64,000 nt of DNA from Paraburkholderia sp. LEh10 (GTDB taxonomy: Bacteria; Pseudomonadota; Gammaproteobacteria; Burkholderiales; Burkholderiaceae), in contig NZ_JAGIPX010000038.1 of NCBI RefSeq assembly GCF_017814945.1, positions 20,475 through 84,474 on the forward strand, given 5' to 3'. This document shows positions 25,937 to 35,941 of the stretch, one piece after another. The translations under genes were made by a program, and so were the position numbers. The notes below the pieces were generated by a model. The model saw only the letters and a list, made by a program, of their open reading frames with translations. It ran no database searches and was not told the DNA's origin. Numbering within the stretch: position 1 is the first letter of the stretch; each line of letters opens with the position of its first letter.

Positions 25937-28678
25937 CTATCGCGCCATTGCGGACAATGTGTCTTCAGCCACGGAAGAGTCCACGGGCGCTTCGGCGGGT
26001 CCCGTGTGCGACAGCTTCATCAGGCGCGGCTGTATCAGCAACGCGACGAGCCCGCTCCAGCCCGTCTGATGCGAAGCGCCGACACCGCGTCCGTTATCGC
26101 CGTGAAAGTACTCATGAAACAGGATCAGGTCCCGCGAACGCGGGTCCGCTTGCAGCATCGGATAAGCCGCCATCACGGGCCGCACGCCCTGCTCGTCCTT
26201 GAGAAAGAGCGTGGTGACGCGCCGCGCGAGATCGTCGGCGATCTCGCTGAGGGAAGCCAGGCTGCCCGACCCAGTCGGATATTCGATGCGAAACTCGTCG
26301 CCGTAGTAGCGATGGAACTCGTACATCGATTCGATCAGCAGGTAGTTGACCGGCATCCACACCGGCCCGCGCCAGTTCGAATTGCCGCCGAACACGCGCG
26401 AATCCGATTCGCCGGGCAGATAGCGGACGCAGACGTTCACGCCGTCATGATCGAATATGTACGGCGCGTCGAGATGCACGCGGGACAGCGCCCGCACGCC
26501 ATGCTGCGAAAGGAACTCGTCTTCGTCGAGCGCGCGGCGCAGCAGCGACTTCATCCGGTGTCCGCGCAACAGTGAAAGCAGCGTCGTGTTGCCCTTGCCG
26601 GGCTCCGTCCAGCGCGACACGAGCTTCGCCAGATTCGGCCGGTGATCGAGGAACCACGCGAGCCGTTCGCGCAAGCCGGGCAGATGCCCATACACGCGTT
26701 CCTCCAGCACATGGACGGCGAACAGCGGAATCAACCCGACGATCGAACGGATGCGCATCGGCACGCGCGTTCCATCCGGAAGATGCAGCACGTCGTAGAA
26801 GAACTCATCGCGTCCGTCCCATAGGCCCGTATTGCAGCCTTCGCCGCAACTGACGGCCTCCGAGATATACAGGAAGTGCTCGAAGAACTTCACCGCGATC
26901 TCGACATACGAGTCGTTCGTGATCGCCAGTTCCAGTCCGATCTGCATCAGGTCGAGCGCATACGACGCCATCCATGCAGTGCCGTCGGCCTGATCGATGC
27001 GGCCGCCCGTCGGCAGCGGCGAAGAGCGGTCGAAGATGCCGACGTTGTCGAGCCCGAGAAAGCCGCCCTGAAAGATGTTGCGGTCATCGGCGTCCTTGCG
27101 GTTGACCCACCACGAGAAATTGAGCAGCAGCTTGTGGAACATCACCTCGAGAAACGCGTGATCGCCGACGCCCGTCACTTCGCGATCGAGTTCGTAAACG
27201 CGCCATGTGGCCCATGCATGAACGGGCGGATTCGCATCGCCGAACGCCCATTCGTAGGCGGGCAATTGCCCGTTCGGATGCATGTAGCGCTCTTTCACGA
27301 GCAGCAGCAATTGCTTCTTTGCGAAGTCCGGGTCGATCATCGCGAACGCGGCGGCATGAAACGCGAGGTCCCACGATGCGTACCACGGGTACTCCCACTT
27401 GTCGGGCATCGACACGATGTCGCCGTTGCACATGTGCCGCCAGTCCGCGTTGCGGCGATGCCGGCGCGCTGCCGGCGGCGCCGGCTGGCCCGGGTCGCCG
27501 TCGTGCCAGCGCGTCACGTCGAACTGGTAGTACTGCTTGGTCCATAGCATGCCCGCGAGCGCCTGACGCTGCACGAGCCGCGCATCGGCGTCGTCGATGT
27601 CGTGCTGAAGCGTCGCGTAGAACTCGTCGGCTTCCGCGATCCGGCGCGTGAAGAGCGCCTCCATGTCGAGGGGCGCGGCATCGTCCGCCGATTCGGGACG
27701 CCAGCGCAGATACATCACAGCCTGCTCATGTGGTGCGATCTGCAGATGCACGTGCGCGGCGGCGCGCGTGCCCTTGTCGCGGCGGATCGCCTGCTTGTCG
27801 CCTTCGACGAGGTAGTCGTTGAAGCCGTCCTTGAATGGCCCCGCGCCCTCGATGCCGAAGATGCGCCGCACATTGGTTTCGTTCTCGCAGAAGAGCCATT
27901 CGACGGGCTCCTGCGCCGACGCGGTCACGACCATCGTGCCGAGCGTGGGATTTTGCGCGATCACGCGCGCGCCTTCGCCCGTTTGGGGTTGCAGCGTGAG
28001 CGACGGCCGGCCCGGCTTGCCGGACCACGCCCAGCGGTTGCGCGCCCAGAACTGCGGCAGCACGTGCAGCGCCGCGCGCCTGTCCGCGCGGTTTTCGACG
28101 GTGACGCGCATCACGATGTCGTCGGGTGTGTGCTTCGCGTACTCTACGTGCACGTCGAAGTAGCGGTTATCGTCGAACACGCCCGTATCGAGGATTTCGT
28201 ATTCGGGCTGATCCGCGCCTCGCCGCGCGTTTTCGTCGACGAGATCCTGGTACGGATAGGCGTCGTGAGGATACTTGTACAGCATCTTCATGTACGAATG
28301 CGTCGGCGTGCCGTCGAGATAGAAGTAAAGCTCTTTCACGTCCTCGCCGTGATTGCCTTGCGCATTGGTCAGCCCGAACAGGCGTTCCTTGATGATGGGG
28401 TCGTGTCCGTTCCACAGCGCGAGCGACACGCACCAGTCGAGCGGGTCGTTGCCGAACCCCGCGATGCCGTCCTCGCCCCAGCGGTACATGCGGCTGCGCG
28501 CATGATCGTGCGGAAAGTACTCCCATGCGGTGCCGTATTCGCTGTAGTCTTCGCGCACCGTCCCCCATTGCCGCTCGCTCAGATAGGGGCCCCAGCGGCG
28601 CCATTCGTCGAGTTCCGGGCCATGAAGCCGGCAGCCTTCCTTGGTGTGGAGCAGATTGATCGCACGTAGCGGCGGCAT
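25937..28678 (-). CDS. Glucosidase of the GH63/MGH-like type
   Basis: 913 residues from ATG 28678, set by GGGAGG nine bases upstream. The N-terminus RLHGPELDEWRRWGPYLSERQWGTVREDYS and later YPWYASWDLAFH, GFLGLDNVGIFDRS, TAWMASYALDLMQIGL and NWRGPVWMPVNYLLIESM are typical of the (alpha/alpha)6 glycosidases annotated as GH63 glucosidases. A signal peptide is absent, so it probably acts on cytoplasmic glucosides such as glucosylglycerate or trehalose-like solutes; the substrate is an inference. It is divergent from psuG. Confidence 0.92.
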   Translation of the reverse strand: MPPLRAINLLHTKEGCRLHGPELDEWRRWGPYLSERQWGTVREDYSEYGTAWEYFPHDHARSRMYRWGEDGIAGFGNDPLDWCVSLALWNGHDPIIKERLFGLTNAQGNHGEDVKELYFYLDGTPTHSYMKMLYKYPHDAYPYQDLVDENARRGADQPEYEILDTGVFDDNRYFDVHVEYAKHTPDDIVMRVTVENRADRRAALHVLPQFWARNRWAWSGKPGRPSLTLQPQTGEGARVIAQNPTLGTMVVTASAQEPVEWLFCENETNVRRIFGIEGAGPFKDGFNDYLVEGDKQAIRRDKGTRAAAHVHLQIAPHEQAVMYLRWRPESADDAAPLDMEALFTRRIAEADEFYATLQHDIDDADARLVQRQALAGMLWTKQYYQFDVTRWHDGDPGQPAPPAARRHRRNADWRHMCNGDIVSMPDKWEYPWYASWDLAFHAAAFAMIDPDFAKKQLLLLVKERYMHPNGQLPAYEWAFGDANPPVHAWATWRVYELDREVTGVGDHAFLEVMFHKLLLNFSWWVNRKDADDRNIFQGGFLGLDNVGIFDRSSPLPTGGRIDQADGTAWMASYALDLMQIGLELAITNDSYVEIAVKFFEHFLYISEAVSCGEGCNTGLWDGRDEFFYDVLHLPDGTRVPMRIRSIVGLIPLFAVHVLEERVYGHLPGLRERLAWFLDHRPNLAKLVSRWTEPGKGNTTLLSLLRGHRMKSLLRRALDEDEFLSQHGVRALSRVHLDAPYIFDHDGVNVCVRYLPGESDSRVFGGNSNWRGPVWMPVNYLLIESMYEFHRYYGDEFRIEYPTGSGSLASLSEIADDLARRVTTLFLKDEQGVRPVMAAYPMLQADPRSRDLILFHEYFHGDNGRGVGASHQTGWSGLVALLIQPRLMKLSHTGPAEAPVDSSVAEDTLSAMAR

Positions 28679-28928
28679 GATACCTCCCGGCCCAAAATCG
28701 GCCATTCAGCACATTCGATGCATGAACGAGTGTCCTTTTCCTCGTGAGACGAGCGTGGCGAGCGCCAGCCGGTCGCTTCACGGTACGTTGATGATAGGCG
28801 TCATCGCGGCACAGCGCTGGGTTGCGCCGCGGTCCGCATGTTGCGGCGCGAACGGCGCGCTCGCACGGCGTGCCGTGAAGGCGTGTTGTGTTGCATACTC
28901 GGGCGGACCAACCACACATGACATCGAC

Positions 28929-29876
28929 ATGGACGCGAACTCCGCTCACGCCTGGCTCACCTTCAGCGCGCCCGTGGCCGCCGCGCGCGCCGCGCGCCGC
29001 CCGGTCGTGGCGCTGGAATCGACGATCATCGCGCACGGCATGCCCTATCCGGAGAACGTTCGCACCGCGCGCGAAGTGGAGTCCTCGATCCGCGCGCTGG
29101 GCGCGGAGCCCGCGACGGTTGCGCTGATGGGCGGGCGAATCCATATCGGTCTGACGGACGACGAGCTGGAACTGATCGGCCGCTCGGACGGCGTGCAGAA
29201 GGTCAGCCGCCGCGACATGCCGGCCGTGCTGGCAGGCGGCGGGCTCGGTGCGACGACGGTGGCGGGCACGATGATATGCGCGGCGCTCGCGGGCATCGAA
29301 GTCTTCGTCACGGGCGGCATAGGCGGCGTGCATCGCGGCGCGCCCGAAACCTTCGATATTTCGGCCGACCTGCAGGAACTGGCGAAGACCTCGGTGGCCG
29401 TGGTCTGTGCGGGCGCGAAGTCGATCCTCGACATCGGGCTGACGCTGGAGTATCTGGAGACGCATGGCGTTCCCGTGCTCAGTTGCGAGCAGGACAATTT
29501 CGCCGCGTTTTACACGCCCGACAGCGGCTTTCGCGCGGACTTCCGGCTCGACGATCCAGCGGACCAGGCGCGCTTCATCCGCACGAAGTGGGACCTGGGT
29601 CTCGCGGGCGGCGTGGTGTTGAGCACGCCGGTGCCGGAAGCGGCCGCGATGCCGTCCGCGGAGATCGACGCGCTGACCCGGCAGGCGCTTGCCGAGGCCG
29701 CATCGCAAGGCATTGCCGGCAAGGCCGTGACGCCTTTTTTGCTGGCGCGCATCAAGGCGCTGACGGGCGGACGCAGCCTCGCGACCAACATCGCGCTCGT
29801 CAAACACAATGCCGAAGTGGGCGCGAGGCTGGCGCTGGCTTTGGCGCATGCGGGGCGAGGCGCGCACGCGGCCTAG
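28929..29876 (+). CDS. psuG: Pseudouridine-5'-phosphate glycosidase
   Basis: 315 residues, the family size. It begins with VVALESTIIAHGMPYPEN, followed by GVQKVSRRDMPAVL, GLGATTVAGTM, GGIGGVHRGAPETFDISADLQEL and LSCEQDNFAAFYTPDSGF, all hallmark PsuG segments. The enzyme splits pseudouridine 5'-phosphate into uracil and ribose 5-phosphate. The usual partner kinase gene psuK is not adjacent. ATG 28929 starts the family-like N-terminus. Confidence 0.96.
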   Translation: MDANSAHAWLTFSAPVAAARAARRPVVALESTIIAHGMPYPENVRTAREVESSIRALGAEPATVALMGGRIHIGLTDDELELIGRSDGVQKVSRRDMPAVLAGGGLGATTVAGTMICAALAGIEVFVTGGIGGVHRGAPETFDISADLQELAKTSVAVVCAGAKSILDIGLTLEYLETHGVPVLSCEQDNFAAFYTPDSGFRADFRLDDPADQARFIRTKWDLGLAGGVVLSTPVPEAAAMPSAEIDALTRQALAEAASQGIAGKAVTPFLLARIKALTGGRSLATNIALVKHNAEVGARLALALAHAGRGAHAA

Positions 29877-30049
29877 AGATGCCCCGCGTGGGGTTCCCCA
29901 AGGGATTGCCCGCATGACATGGGCGAAGCAGCGCCTAAAATGGTGGGAGCAGTGGCCGGATGCATCGATGTAGCCGCCGCGCGAACCTGTGCGCGGTCTC
30001 GCTGCGGCGCGTGCTCGTGCGAACAGTTGGCTGGCAGGCCTGACAAGTC

Positions 30050-31711
30050 ATGGACAAGCCCGTTATCCTCGCCGTCGACGACGACCCGATCGTGGCCGGT
30101 GCAGTGGCGCGCGACCTCCAGGCTGCGTATGGCGAGCACTTCCAGATCGTGCGGATGGAGTCGGGCCAGGCGGCGCTCGAAGCGGCGCAGCAATTGCGCC
30201 GGCAGAACCGCGCGATCGCACTGTTCATCGCGGACCAGCGCATGCCGCAGATGAGCGGCATCCAGTTCCTCGAGCAGGCGATCGAACTGTTTCCCGAGGC
30301 CAAGCGCGTGCTGCTGACGGCGTATGCCGACACGGACGCGGCGATCCGCGCGATCAATACCGTGCATCTCGACCAGTATCTGCTCAAGCCTTGGCACCCG
30401 CCCGAGCAGAACTTCTATCCGGCGCTCGACGATCTGCTGGCGGACTGGCACGCGTCGTTCCGGCCTGCGTTTCAGGGTGTCCGCCTGCTCGACCACCGCT
30501 GGTCGCCGCAAGGGCATCAGCTGCGCGACTTCATGGCGCGCAATCATATTCCGTATCGCTGGCTCGACGTGGAACGGCACGACGAGGCCGATCCATTGTT
30601 GAACGCGCTGAGTCCGGGGCAGCGCCAATTGCCTGTCGTGGTGTTCGAGGATGGCACCGTGCTGAGCCGCCCGACGACGGGGCAGATCGCCGAGCAAGTG
30701 GGGCTGCGCACGCGCTCGACCACGCCGTTCTACGACCTCGTGATCGTCGGCGGCGGACCGGCGGGGCTGGCTGCCGCCGTGTATGGCGCATCGGAAGGGC
30801 TGCACGTCGCGATCATCGAATGCGACGCGCCCGGCGGGCAGGCGGGCACCAGCTCGCATATCGACAACTATCTTGGCTTTCCGGCGGGCGTCAGCGGCGC
30901 GGACCTGTCGCGGCGCGCGCTGATGCAGGCAAGGCGTTTCGGCGCCGAAATGATCCTGACGCAGCACGCGGTCGGCTTGCGTATCGAAGCGCCGTACAAG
31001 TTCGTCAAGCTGTCCGACGGTTCCGAAGTGAGCTGTCTCGCGCTGATGGTCGCGAGCGGCGTCTCGTACCGCAAGCTGGAGGCGCGCGGCGTCCCCGAGC
31101 TGACGGGCGCGGGGGTGTACTACGGCGCGGCGCTGGTGGAAGCCGTCGCCTGCGCGAATCAGGACATTTACATCGTGGGCGGCGCCAATTCGGCCGGACA
31201 GGGGGCGATGTTCCTGTCCAAGTACGCGCGATCGGTGACGCTGCTATGCCGCGGCCCTTCGCTGAGCATGGGCATGTCGCACTATCTGATCGAGCAGATA
31301 CACGAAACGGAAAACATTCACGTGCGCCCCAATACCGAGGTCGACAGCGTGAGCGGCCAGGGGCATCTCGCGGAAATTACCTTGCGCGACATGGAGACGG
31401 GACGCCTGAGCAATGTTGCGGCGGGTGGCCTGTTCGTCTTCATCGGCGCTGCGCCGTGCACGGAGTGGCTGCGCGGCGTCGTCGAGCGCGACGAGCACGG
31501 CTTCCTGCTGACAGGCCGCACGTTTCTCAAGGCGGGCAGAACCCGCGGAGGGTGGCAGCTGGGACGCGATCCGTTCCTTCTTGAAACCAGCGTGCCCGGC
31601 GTCTTCGCGGCGGGCGACGTGCGCGCGGATTCCGTCAAGCGGGTCGCGGCCGCTGTCGGCGAGGGGTCGATTGCCGTGCATTTCATCCACCAGTACCTGG
31701 CGAATCTATGA
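30050..31711 (+). CDS. Receiver / glutaredoxin-like / thioredoxin-reductase-like fusion protein
   Basis: 553 residues. Residues 1-130 are a receiver domain with the acidic pocket D10-D12, phospho-acceptor D62 (FIADQRMPQMSG), T90 and K113. Residues about 143-220 resemble a glutaredoxin fold (IPYRWLDVERHDEADPL, LPVVVFEDGTVL), but the cysteine motif has become WSPQG. Residues 228-553 form a thioredoxin-reductase-like FAD/NAD protein (VIVGGGPAGLAAAVYGAS, VGGANSAGQGA, GVFAAGDVR); the place of the CATC dithiol reads GVYYGAALV. So the redox thiols expected of both folds are missing. Its stop overlaps the kinase start by four bases. Phosphorylation probably switches a flavin-dependent activity. Confidence 0.92.
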   Translation: MDKPVILAVDDDPIVAGAVARDLQAAYGEHFQIVRMESGQAALEAAQQLRRQNRAIALFIADQRMPQMSGIQFLEQAIELFPEAKRVLLTAYADTDAAIRAINTVHLDQYLLKPWHPPEQNFYPALDDLLADWHASFRPAFQGVRLLDHRWSPQGHQLRDFMARNHIPYRWLDVERHDEADPLLNALSPGQRQLPVVVFEDGTVLSRPTTGQIAEQVGLRTRSTTPFYDLVIVGGGPAGLAAAVYGASEGLHVAIIECDAPGGQAGTSSHIDNYLGFPAGVSGADLSRRALMQARRFGAEMILTQHAVGLRIEAPYKFVKLSDGSEVSCLALMVASGVSYRKLEARGVPELTGAGVYYGAALVEAVACANQDIYIVGGANSAGQGAMFLSKYARSVTLLCRGPSLSMGMSHYLIEQIHETENIHVRPNTEVDSVSGQGHLAEITLRDMETGRLSNVAAGGLFVFIGAAPCTEWLRGVVERDEHGFLLTGRTFLKAGRTRGGWQLGRDPFLLETSVPGVFAAGDVRADSVKRVAAAVGEGSIAVHFIHQYLANL

Positions 31712-33105
31712 GCGACCCGTCCGCGCTGTTCGAGATGCCGCTCTTCGAAGGATTGTCCGACGAGGGCAAGCAATGGGTGCGCGCGAACCTGAGCGAACAC
31801 CGCCTCGCAAAGGGTGAAATCCTGATGCGAGAAGGGCAGCGCGTCACGCATCAGTACGTTCTGCTCGAAGGCGAAATCGTGACGGAAAAGCTGGTGGGCG
31901 GCCGGCAAATGTTCGACGACCGGCGCGCCGCGCCGACTTCGATCGCCGAGACCTCGCTGCTTGCCGCGATGCCGCTGCCGCTGACGTTCACGGCCGCGAC
32001 GGATTGCTATCTGGTTGCGCTGGAAGAGGAGACGGTACGGACGCTGCTCAACGAATGCGAGTCCTTCCGCAGGCAGATTTTCCGTTCGATCTATGCGCGC
32101 ATCAGCGCCTACGACACGTTCATCCTCAACGGAGAAAAACTGGCCGCATTGGGCCGGTTGTCGGCCGGGCTCGCGCATGAGCTGAACAATCCCGCTGCCG
32201 CGGTGGCGCGCGCGGCGGACGGCCTGCGCGGATCGCTCGACGGCTTGCGTCAGGCGACGCGCGAACTGGTCCAGAACGCGATGCCCGCCGACGTCGTCGA
32301 CACGCTCGAAGCGTGGGCAAGCCGTGCGCCGCCTGCCGTGGACACCACGCCGCCAGGTGCGCTGCGGCGAAGCGAAGCCGAGAGCGAGCTTGCCGACTGG
32401 CTCGCGGCACATGGCCTTGCAAAGTCATGGCTGATTGCGCCGCAGCTGGTATCGAACGGATTCTCGCGCGACGATCTGGCGCCCGTTGCCGCGAACGTGA
32501 CGCCCGCGCAACTCGGCGCGGGCATACGCTGGCTGGCCGCGACGCTCGAACTGCGCGCGCTGGCGGATCAGGCGTGGATCGGCGCGGGCCGTATCTCCGA
32601 GATCGTCGCGGCGATGAAGGACTATTCGTATATGGACCAGGCGCCGTTGCAGGAGGTCGATATCCACAACGGCATCGAGAATACGCTGACCATCATGCAT
32701 CACAGACTCAAGCACGGCGTCACCGTCAAGCGCGACTACGATTGCACGCTGCCGCATGTGCCCGTCTATGGAAGCGAGCTCAATCAGGTCTGGACCAATC
32801 TGATCGATAACGCGGTCGATGCGATGGATGGCAACGGCGTGCTCACGATACGCTCGCGTCAGGACGGCGGCTTCGCGCGCGTCGAGATCGTGGATACGGG
32901 CCCGGGCATTCCCGCCGACATCGTCCCCCGGTTGTTCGAGCCTTTCTTCACGACCAAGCCGCCGGGCAAGGGCAATGGCCTCGGGCTTCACATCGCGTAC
33001 CGGACCGTCGTGCAGCGTCACGACGGGACAATCAGCGTCGTTTCGAATCCGGGCGAAACGATATTCCAGGTGTGCCTGCCTCTCGCCGCGCGCCGCAACG
33101 CATGA
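31708..33105 (+). CDS. cNMP-binding-domain histidine kinase
   Basis: 465 residues. Residues about 10-130 are a Crp-like cyclic-nucleotide-binding domain (LMREGQRVTHQYVLLEGEI). The phospho-acceptor histidine is H157 in LGRLSAGLAHELNNPAAA. The ATPase domain has NQVWTNLIDNAVDAMDG (N box), DTGPGIP (G1) and EPFFTTKPPGKGNGLGLHIA. No membrane segment is present, so it senses an internal signal. It overlaps the receiver-flavoprotein gene by four bases and is its obvious partner. In the homologue at 1-1170 the cNMP domain is fused directly to the flavoprotein. Confidence 0.93.
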   Translation: MSDPSALFEMPLFEGLSDEGKQWVRANLSEHRLAKGEILMREGQRVTHQYVLLEGEIVTEKLVGGRQMFDDRRAAPTSIAETSLLAAMPLPLTFTAATDCYLVALEEETVRTLLNECESFRRQIFRSIYARISAYDTFILNGEKLAALGRLSAGLAHELNNPAAAVARAADGLRGSLDGLRQATRELVQNAMPADVVDTLEAWASRAPPAVDTTPPGALRRSEAESELADWLAAHGLAKSWLIAPQLVSNGFSRDDLAPVAANVTPAQLGAGIRWLAATLELRALADQAWIGAGRISEIVAAMKDYSYMDQAPLQEVDIHNGIENTLTIMHHRLKHGVTVKRDYDCTLPHVPVYGSELNQVWTNLIDNAVDAMDGNGVLTIRSRQDGGFARVEIVDTGPGIPADIVPRLFEPFFTTKPPGKGNGLGLHIAYRTVVQRHDGTISVVSNPGETIFQVCLPLAARRNA

Positions 33106-33166
33106 TCGCGCGCTTCCTGTTTTGCTTTGATGCTGCGCTCTTACGCTGCGCTTCTAACGCATATTG

Positions 33167-33775
33167 CTACGCTTCACTCACCTGTATCTGATAAAGCCCC
33201 CAGGGGCTCAGCACGAAGCGGTCTTTTAGCGGCCTCGATGCGAGTTCGGGGATGTTGTCCGCATCGTAGATCGCCCATAGCGGACCGAGGCCGCCGAGCG
33301 GCATCGGCTTGCCATCCATATGTGTCGCGACGATGAAGCGCCATGCGCGCAGGTTGTCGAGCGTCGTCAGCACCGCGTAGCCATCGACGGCGCGCAATGA
33401 AATCTTAGTGTCGCCCGCGGCGGGCATGCCCGCCTGGTCGAGCACGTTCGCAAGCAATGGGCCGCTTAGCGTGTGCTGCTTCGCGTCGTATTCGATGGTC
33501 GGCCTGATCGTCACGGCGGGCATGCTGGTGAGCGACGGGTAATCGAATGTATAGGCGGCCGGGAATTTGACCAGTTGCTTCGCCATCAGTTGATCGAATG
33601 CGGGATCGAGCGCGCCGCGATTGGTGTGCTTGATGGCCCCGGAGATGGTGAGGAGTGCGGGCGCCGCCGCTGCCGCGCATGCCGGATGTTTCGCACCCGC
33701 GCCCGTCGCGCCGAACACAGGAGTCGCGGTCACGCCCAATGCAACGGCGCGGGTCAGGAACTGACGTTTGTTCAT
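33167..33775 (-). CDS. Periplasmic molybdopterin-binding-domain protein
   Basis: 202 residues with an N-terminal export signal (MNKRQFLTRAVALGVTATPVFG; a KR rather than RR pair, so Tat export is uncertain). The mature part looks like a sulfite-oxidase-type molybdopterin domain: TISGAIKHTN, RPTIEYDAKQHTLSGPLLANVLDQAG, RAVDGYAVLTTL and PLGGLGPLWAIYD. The single cysteine that ligates molybdenum in such enzymes is not evident in the middle of the domain, so cofactor binding is doubtful. It converges with the kinase gene. Confidence 0.7.
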   Translation of the reverse strand: MNKRQFLTRAVALGVTATPVFGATGAGAKHPACAAAAAPALLTISGAIKHTNRGALDPAFDQLMAKQLVKFPAAYTFDYPSLTSMPAVTIRPTIEYDAKQHTLSGPLLANVLDQAGMPAAGDTKISLRAVDGYAVLTTLDNLRAWRFIVATHMDGKPMPLGGLGPLWAIYDADNIPELASRPLKDRFVLSPWGLYQIQVSEA

Positions 33776-34023
33776 GCTCGGTTGCTCCGCTGTGTGGGAA
33801 GTTCATCGTGCGCGAGTCTCTTTTGCGTTTGCTGAAGTAAAGCGCAGAAGGCTTCGACGTTATACACCAATGCCGCTCGCGAAGACGTGCAAAGTGCTTT
33901 AAATAACGGGCCTGTATGTTCAGTTAATGCTTCAGGAGAAGCCGGTTCCTGTCGACGCCGGTTTGACAACTGCGCGGCGTAGAATCGAAACGACGCCTGT
34001 TGCGCCGGAATGGAGGATCGCGA

Positions 34024-34437
34024 ATGGAAGACGCTTCACAAAGCGAATGCATGCCGCTCGTCGTGGTTCATCCTGACAGGGAGATCGCCACGAGCCAGCG
34101 CTTGCCATACTTCGTCGGCATTTCGGCCACGACAACGGGAGCACAGGCGTTGTCGATGTATCTCGTCGTCGTGCCGCCTGGAGGACACGCGGAACCACAT
34201 AGCCATTGCGGTTACGAAACGGGCATTTACGTGCTGGAAGGGCGCGTGCAAACGCGTTACGGACCGGGTCTGAAGCAGTCGGTCGTCACGGAAGCGGGCG
34301 ACTTTCTCTTCATCCCGCCGGGCGTGCCGCATCAGCCGTTCAACCTCAGTTCCACGACGCCAGCGCGCGCGATCGTCGCGCGCAATCGGCCACAGGAGAA
34401 CGAGGAGGTCGTGCCGTACGATCCATCCAGCGCGTGA
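34024..34437 (+). CDS. Cupin-domain protein
   Basis: 137 residues starting at ATG 34024 after GGAGG. Cupin motif 1 is PPGGHAEPHSHCGYETGIYVLEG (histidines and glutamate that bind metal) and motif 2 is EAGDFLFIPPGVPHQPFN. It is a single-domain cytoplasmic cupin; the reaction is unknown. Confidence 0.88.
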   Translation: MEDASQSECMPLVVVHPDREIATSQRLPYFVGISATTTGAQALSMYLVVVPPGGHAEPHSHCGYETGIYVLEGRVQTRYGPGLKQSVVTEAGDFLFIPPGVPHQPFNLSSTTPARAIVARNRPQENEEVVPYDPSSA

Positions 34438-34566
34438 CAGGCGGTGCGCGAGGCTTCATTGCGGTATCAGAAAAGCTGAACGATTCGATGCGAATTACGC
34501 GTTTTTCTTACGCCATCTAATCCGGCATAGTAGTCGCACGCCGACCCACGTGAGACCGCGACTGCC

Positions 34567-35418
34567 ATGAACATGCGAACCGACCACTCTTTGCTGGTCG
34601 ACCCTCAACTGAGTTTCGCGACTGCCGCTTCCGGCATCTCCATTCCGTATGTCGAGCAGGGCGCGGGCGAGCCCGTCGTGTTCGTCCACGGCTCGCTGTG
34701 CGACTACCGGTACTGGGACGCGCAAATCGCGCCCCTTTCCGCGCATTTCCGCTGCATCGCGCCGAGTCTCAGTCACTATTGGCCCGCTGTCGAGGCGTGC
34801 ATCCAGAACGATTTCGGTTGGCAGGCGCATGTCGGCGAACTGGCGGAATTCATCGCTGCGCTGGATCTCGCGCCCGTTCACCTCGTCGGTCATTCGCGCG
34901 GCGGATGCGTTGCGTTTCAACTGGCGCGCGAGTACCCGAGGCTCGTCAAGACGCTGACACTGGCCGATCCCGGCGGCCCGTTGCAAAAGGATGGAATGCA
35001 GGAAGCGTCGTTGCCTGCCGCCACCAATGCACTGCGCGCCAAGGTGGCGAGCATGATCGAGGAAGGTGTGATCGAGCCCGGGCTCGAACTGTTCGTCGAT
35101 TCAGTCAGTGCGCCCGGTGCGTGGCGAAAGAGCACGGCGGCCTTTCGCCGGATGGCCATCGACAACGCAAGCACGCTGCCCAAGCAGTTTCGCGACACGC
35201 TGCCGGCTTATTCGCGCGATACGGCCGCACAGGTGAAATGCCGGACGCTGCTCGTCGACGGGCAAAAGAGTCCGCGCATGTTCCGCAACAATGTGGATAG
35301 CCTCGAAACGTGGATCTATCTCGCGCAAAGAGCAACGGTGGCGGGCGCGTCGCACGGGATGAACGTCGCGAGCCCGTCGGCGTTCAACAGAATGCTTGTT
35401 TCGTTCATCGACGCCTGA
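34567..35418 (+). CDS. Alpha/beta hydrolase
   Basis: 283 residues. The oxyanion segment VVFVHGSLCDYRYW, the nucleophile elbow HLVGHSRGGCVA, and the late VAGASHGMNV histidine outline a complete alpha/beta-hydrolase triad; a candidate acid is the aspartate in TLLVDGQKSP. No signal peptide. The substrate is unknown; it may be an ester or C-C bond hydrolase. Confidence 0.9.
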   Translation: MNMRTDHSLLVDPQLSFATAASGISIPYVEQGAGEPVVFVHGSLCDYRYWDAQIAPLSAHFRCIAPSLSHYWPAVEACIQNDFGWQAHVGELAEFIAALDLAPVHLVGHSRGGCVAFQLAREYPRLVKTLTLADPGGPLQKDGMQEASLPAATNALRAKVASMIEEGVIEPGLELFVDSVSAPGAWRKSTAAFRRMAIDNASTLPKQFRDTLPAYSRDTAAQVKCRTLLVDGQKSPRMFRNNVDSLETWIYLAQRATVAGASHGMNVASPSAFNRMLVSFIDA

Positions 35419-35428
35419 CGCGGCGCGC

Positions 35429-35941
35429 TCAACGCAGCTGAAGCACCATCTCCACTTCACGATCCACATCGTCGTCGATCTCTTCGGCCCATGGCTCGTC
35501 CACTGCCTCAAAGCCGGCTGACCGGTAGAGTGCAATGGCGCCTGCATTCGCGGCGTCGGTGTTCAGCGCGATCCGTGTGAGGCCCATTGCGCGCGCCTGC
35601 TCGATCGCAGCCGCGACCAGCCGCCGCGCGATGCCGCTTCTGCGATGATCCCGCGCGACGAACAAGCCCCACAGAAAGCCTTTCTGCTGCACGGGGCGCG
35701 CCGGATAGCGCCTGAGTCCCGCGACGGCGACGAGCGTGGGGCCGGCGAACGCGCCGAACACGACCTGATTCGCAGTCGAGCAGATGCGCGCCTCGATTTC
35801 ACCGATCGATCGTTTCTCTTCTTCCTCTCGCGTCGACAGAAACGACGCGGGGTCTTCGTCGATCGCGCTCAGGCGTAGCAACGCATAGGCCGCCGCGTCG
35901 CCTGCACATAGTGGACGAATGGTGGGACGATCGGTTTCCAT
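35429..35941 (-). CDS. GNAT family N-acetyltransferase
   Basis: 170 residues. The acetyl-CoA site is GLFVARDHRRSGIARRLVAAAIEQA, followed by IALNTDAANAGAIALYRSAGF, the usual GNAT ending, plus a short acidic tail. It converges with the alpha/beta hydrolase gene. Substrate unknown. Confidence 0.9.
   Translation of the reverse strand: METDRPTIRPLCAGDAAAYALLRLSAIDEDPASFLSTREEEEKRSIGEIEARICSTANQVVFGAFAGPTLVAVAGLRRYPARPVQQKGFLWGLFVARDHRRSGIARRLVAAAIEQARAMGLTRIALNTDAANAGAIALYRSAGFEAVDEPWAEEIDDDVDREVEMVLQLR

Noticed and set aside
27602..28669. 355-codon open frame opposite the GH63-type glucosidase
   Set aside because: Same reason: antisense shadow without start signal or family pattern.
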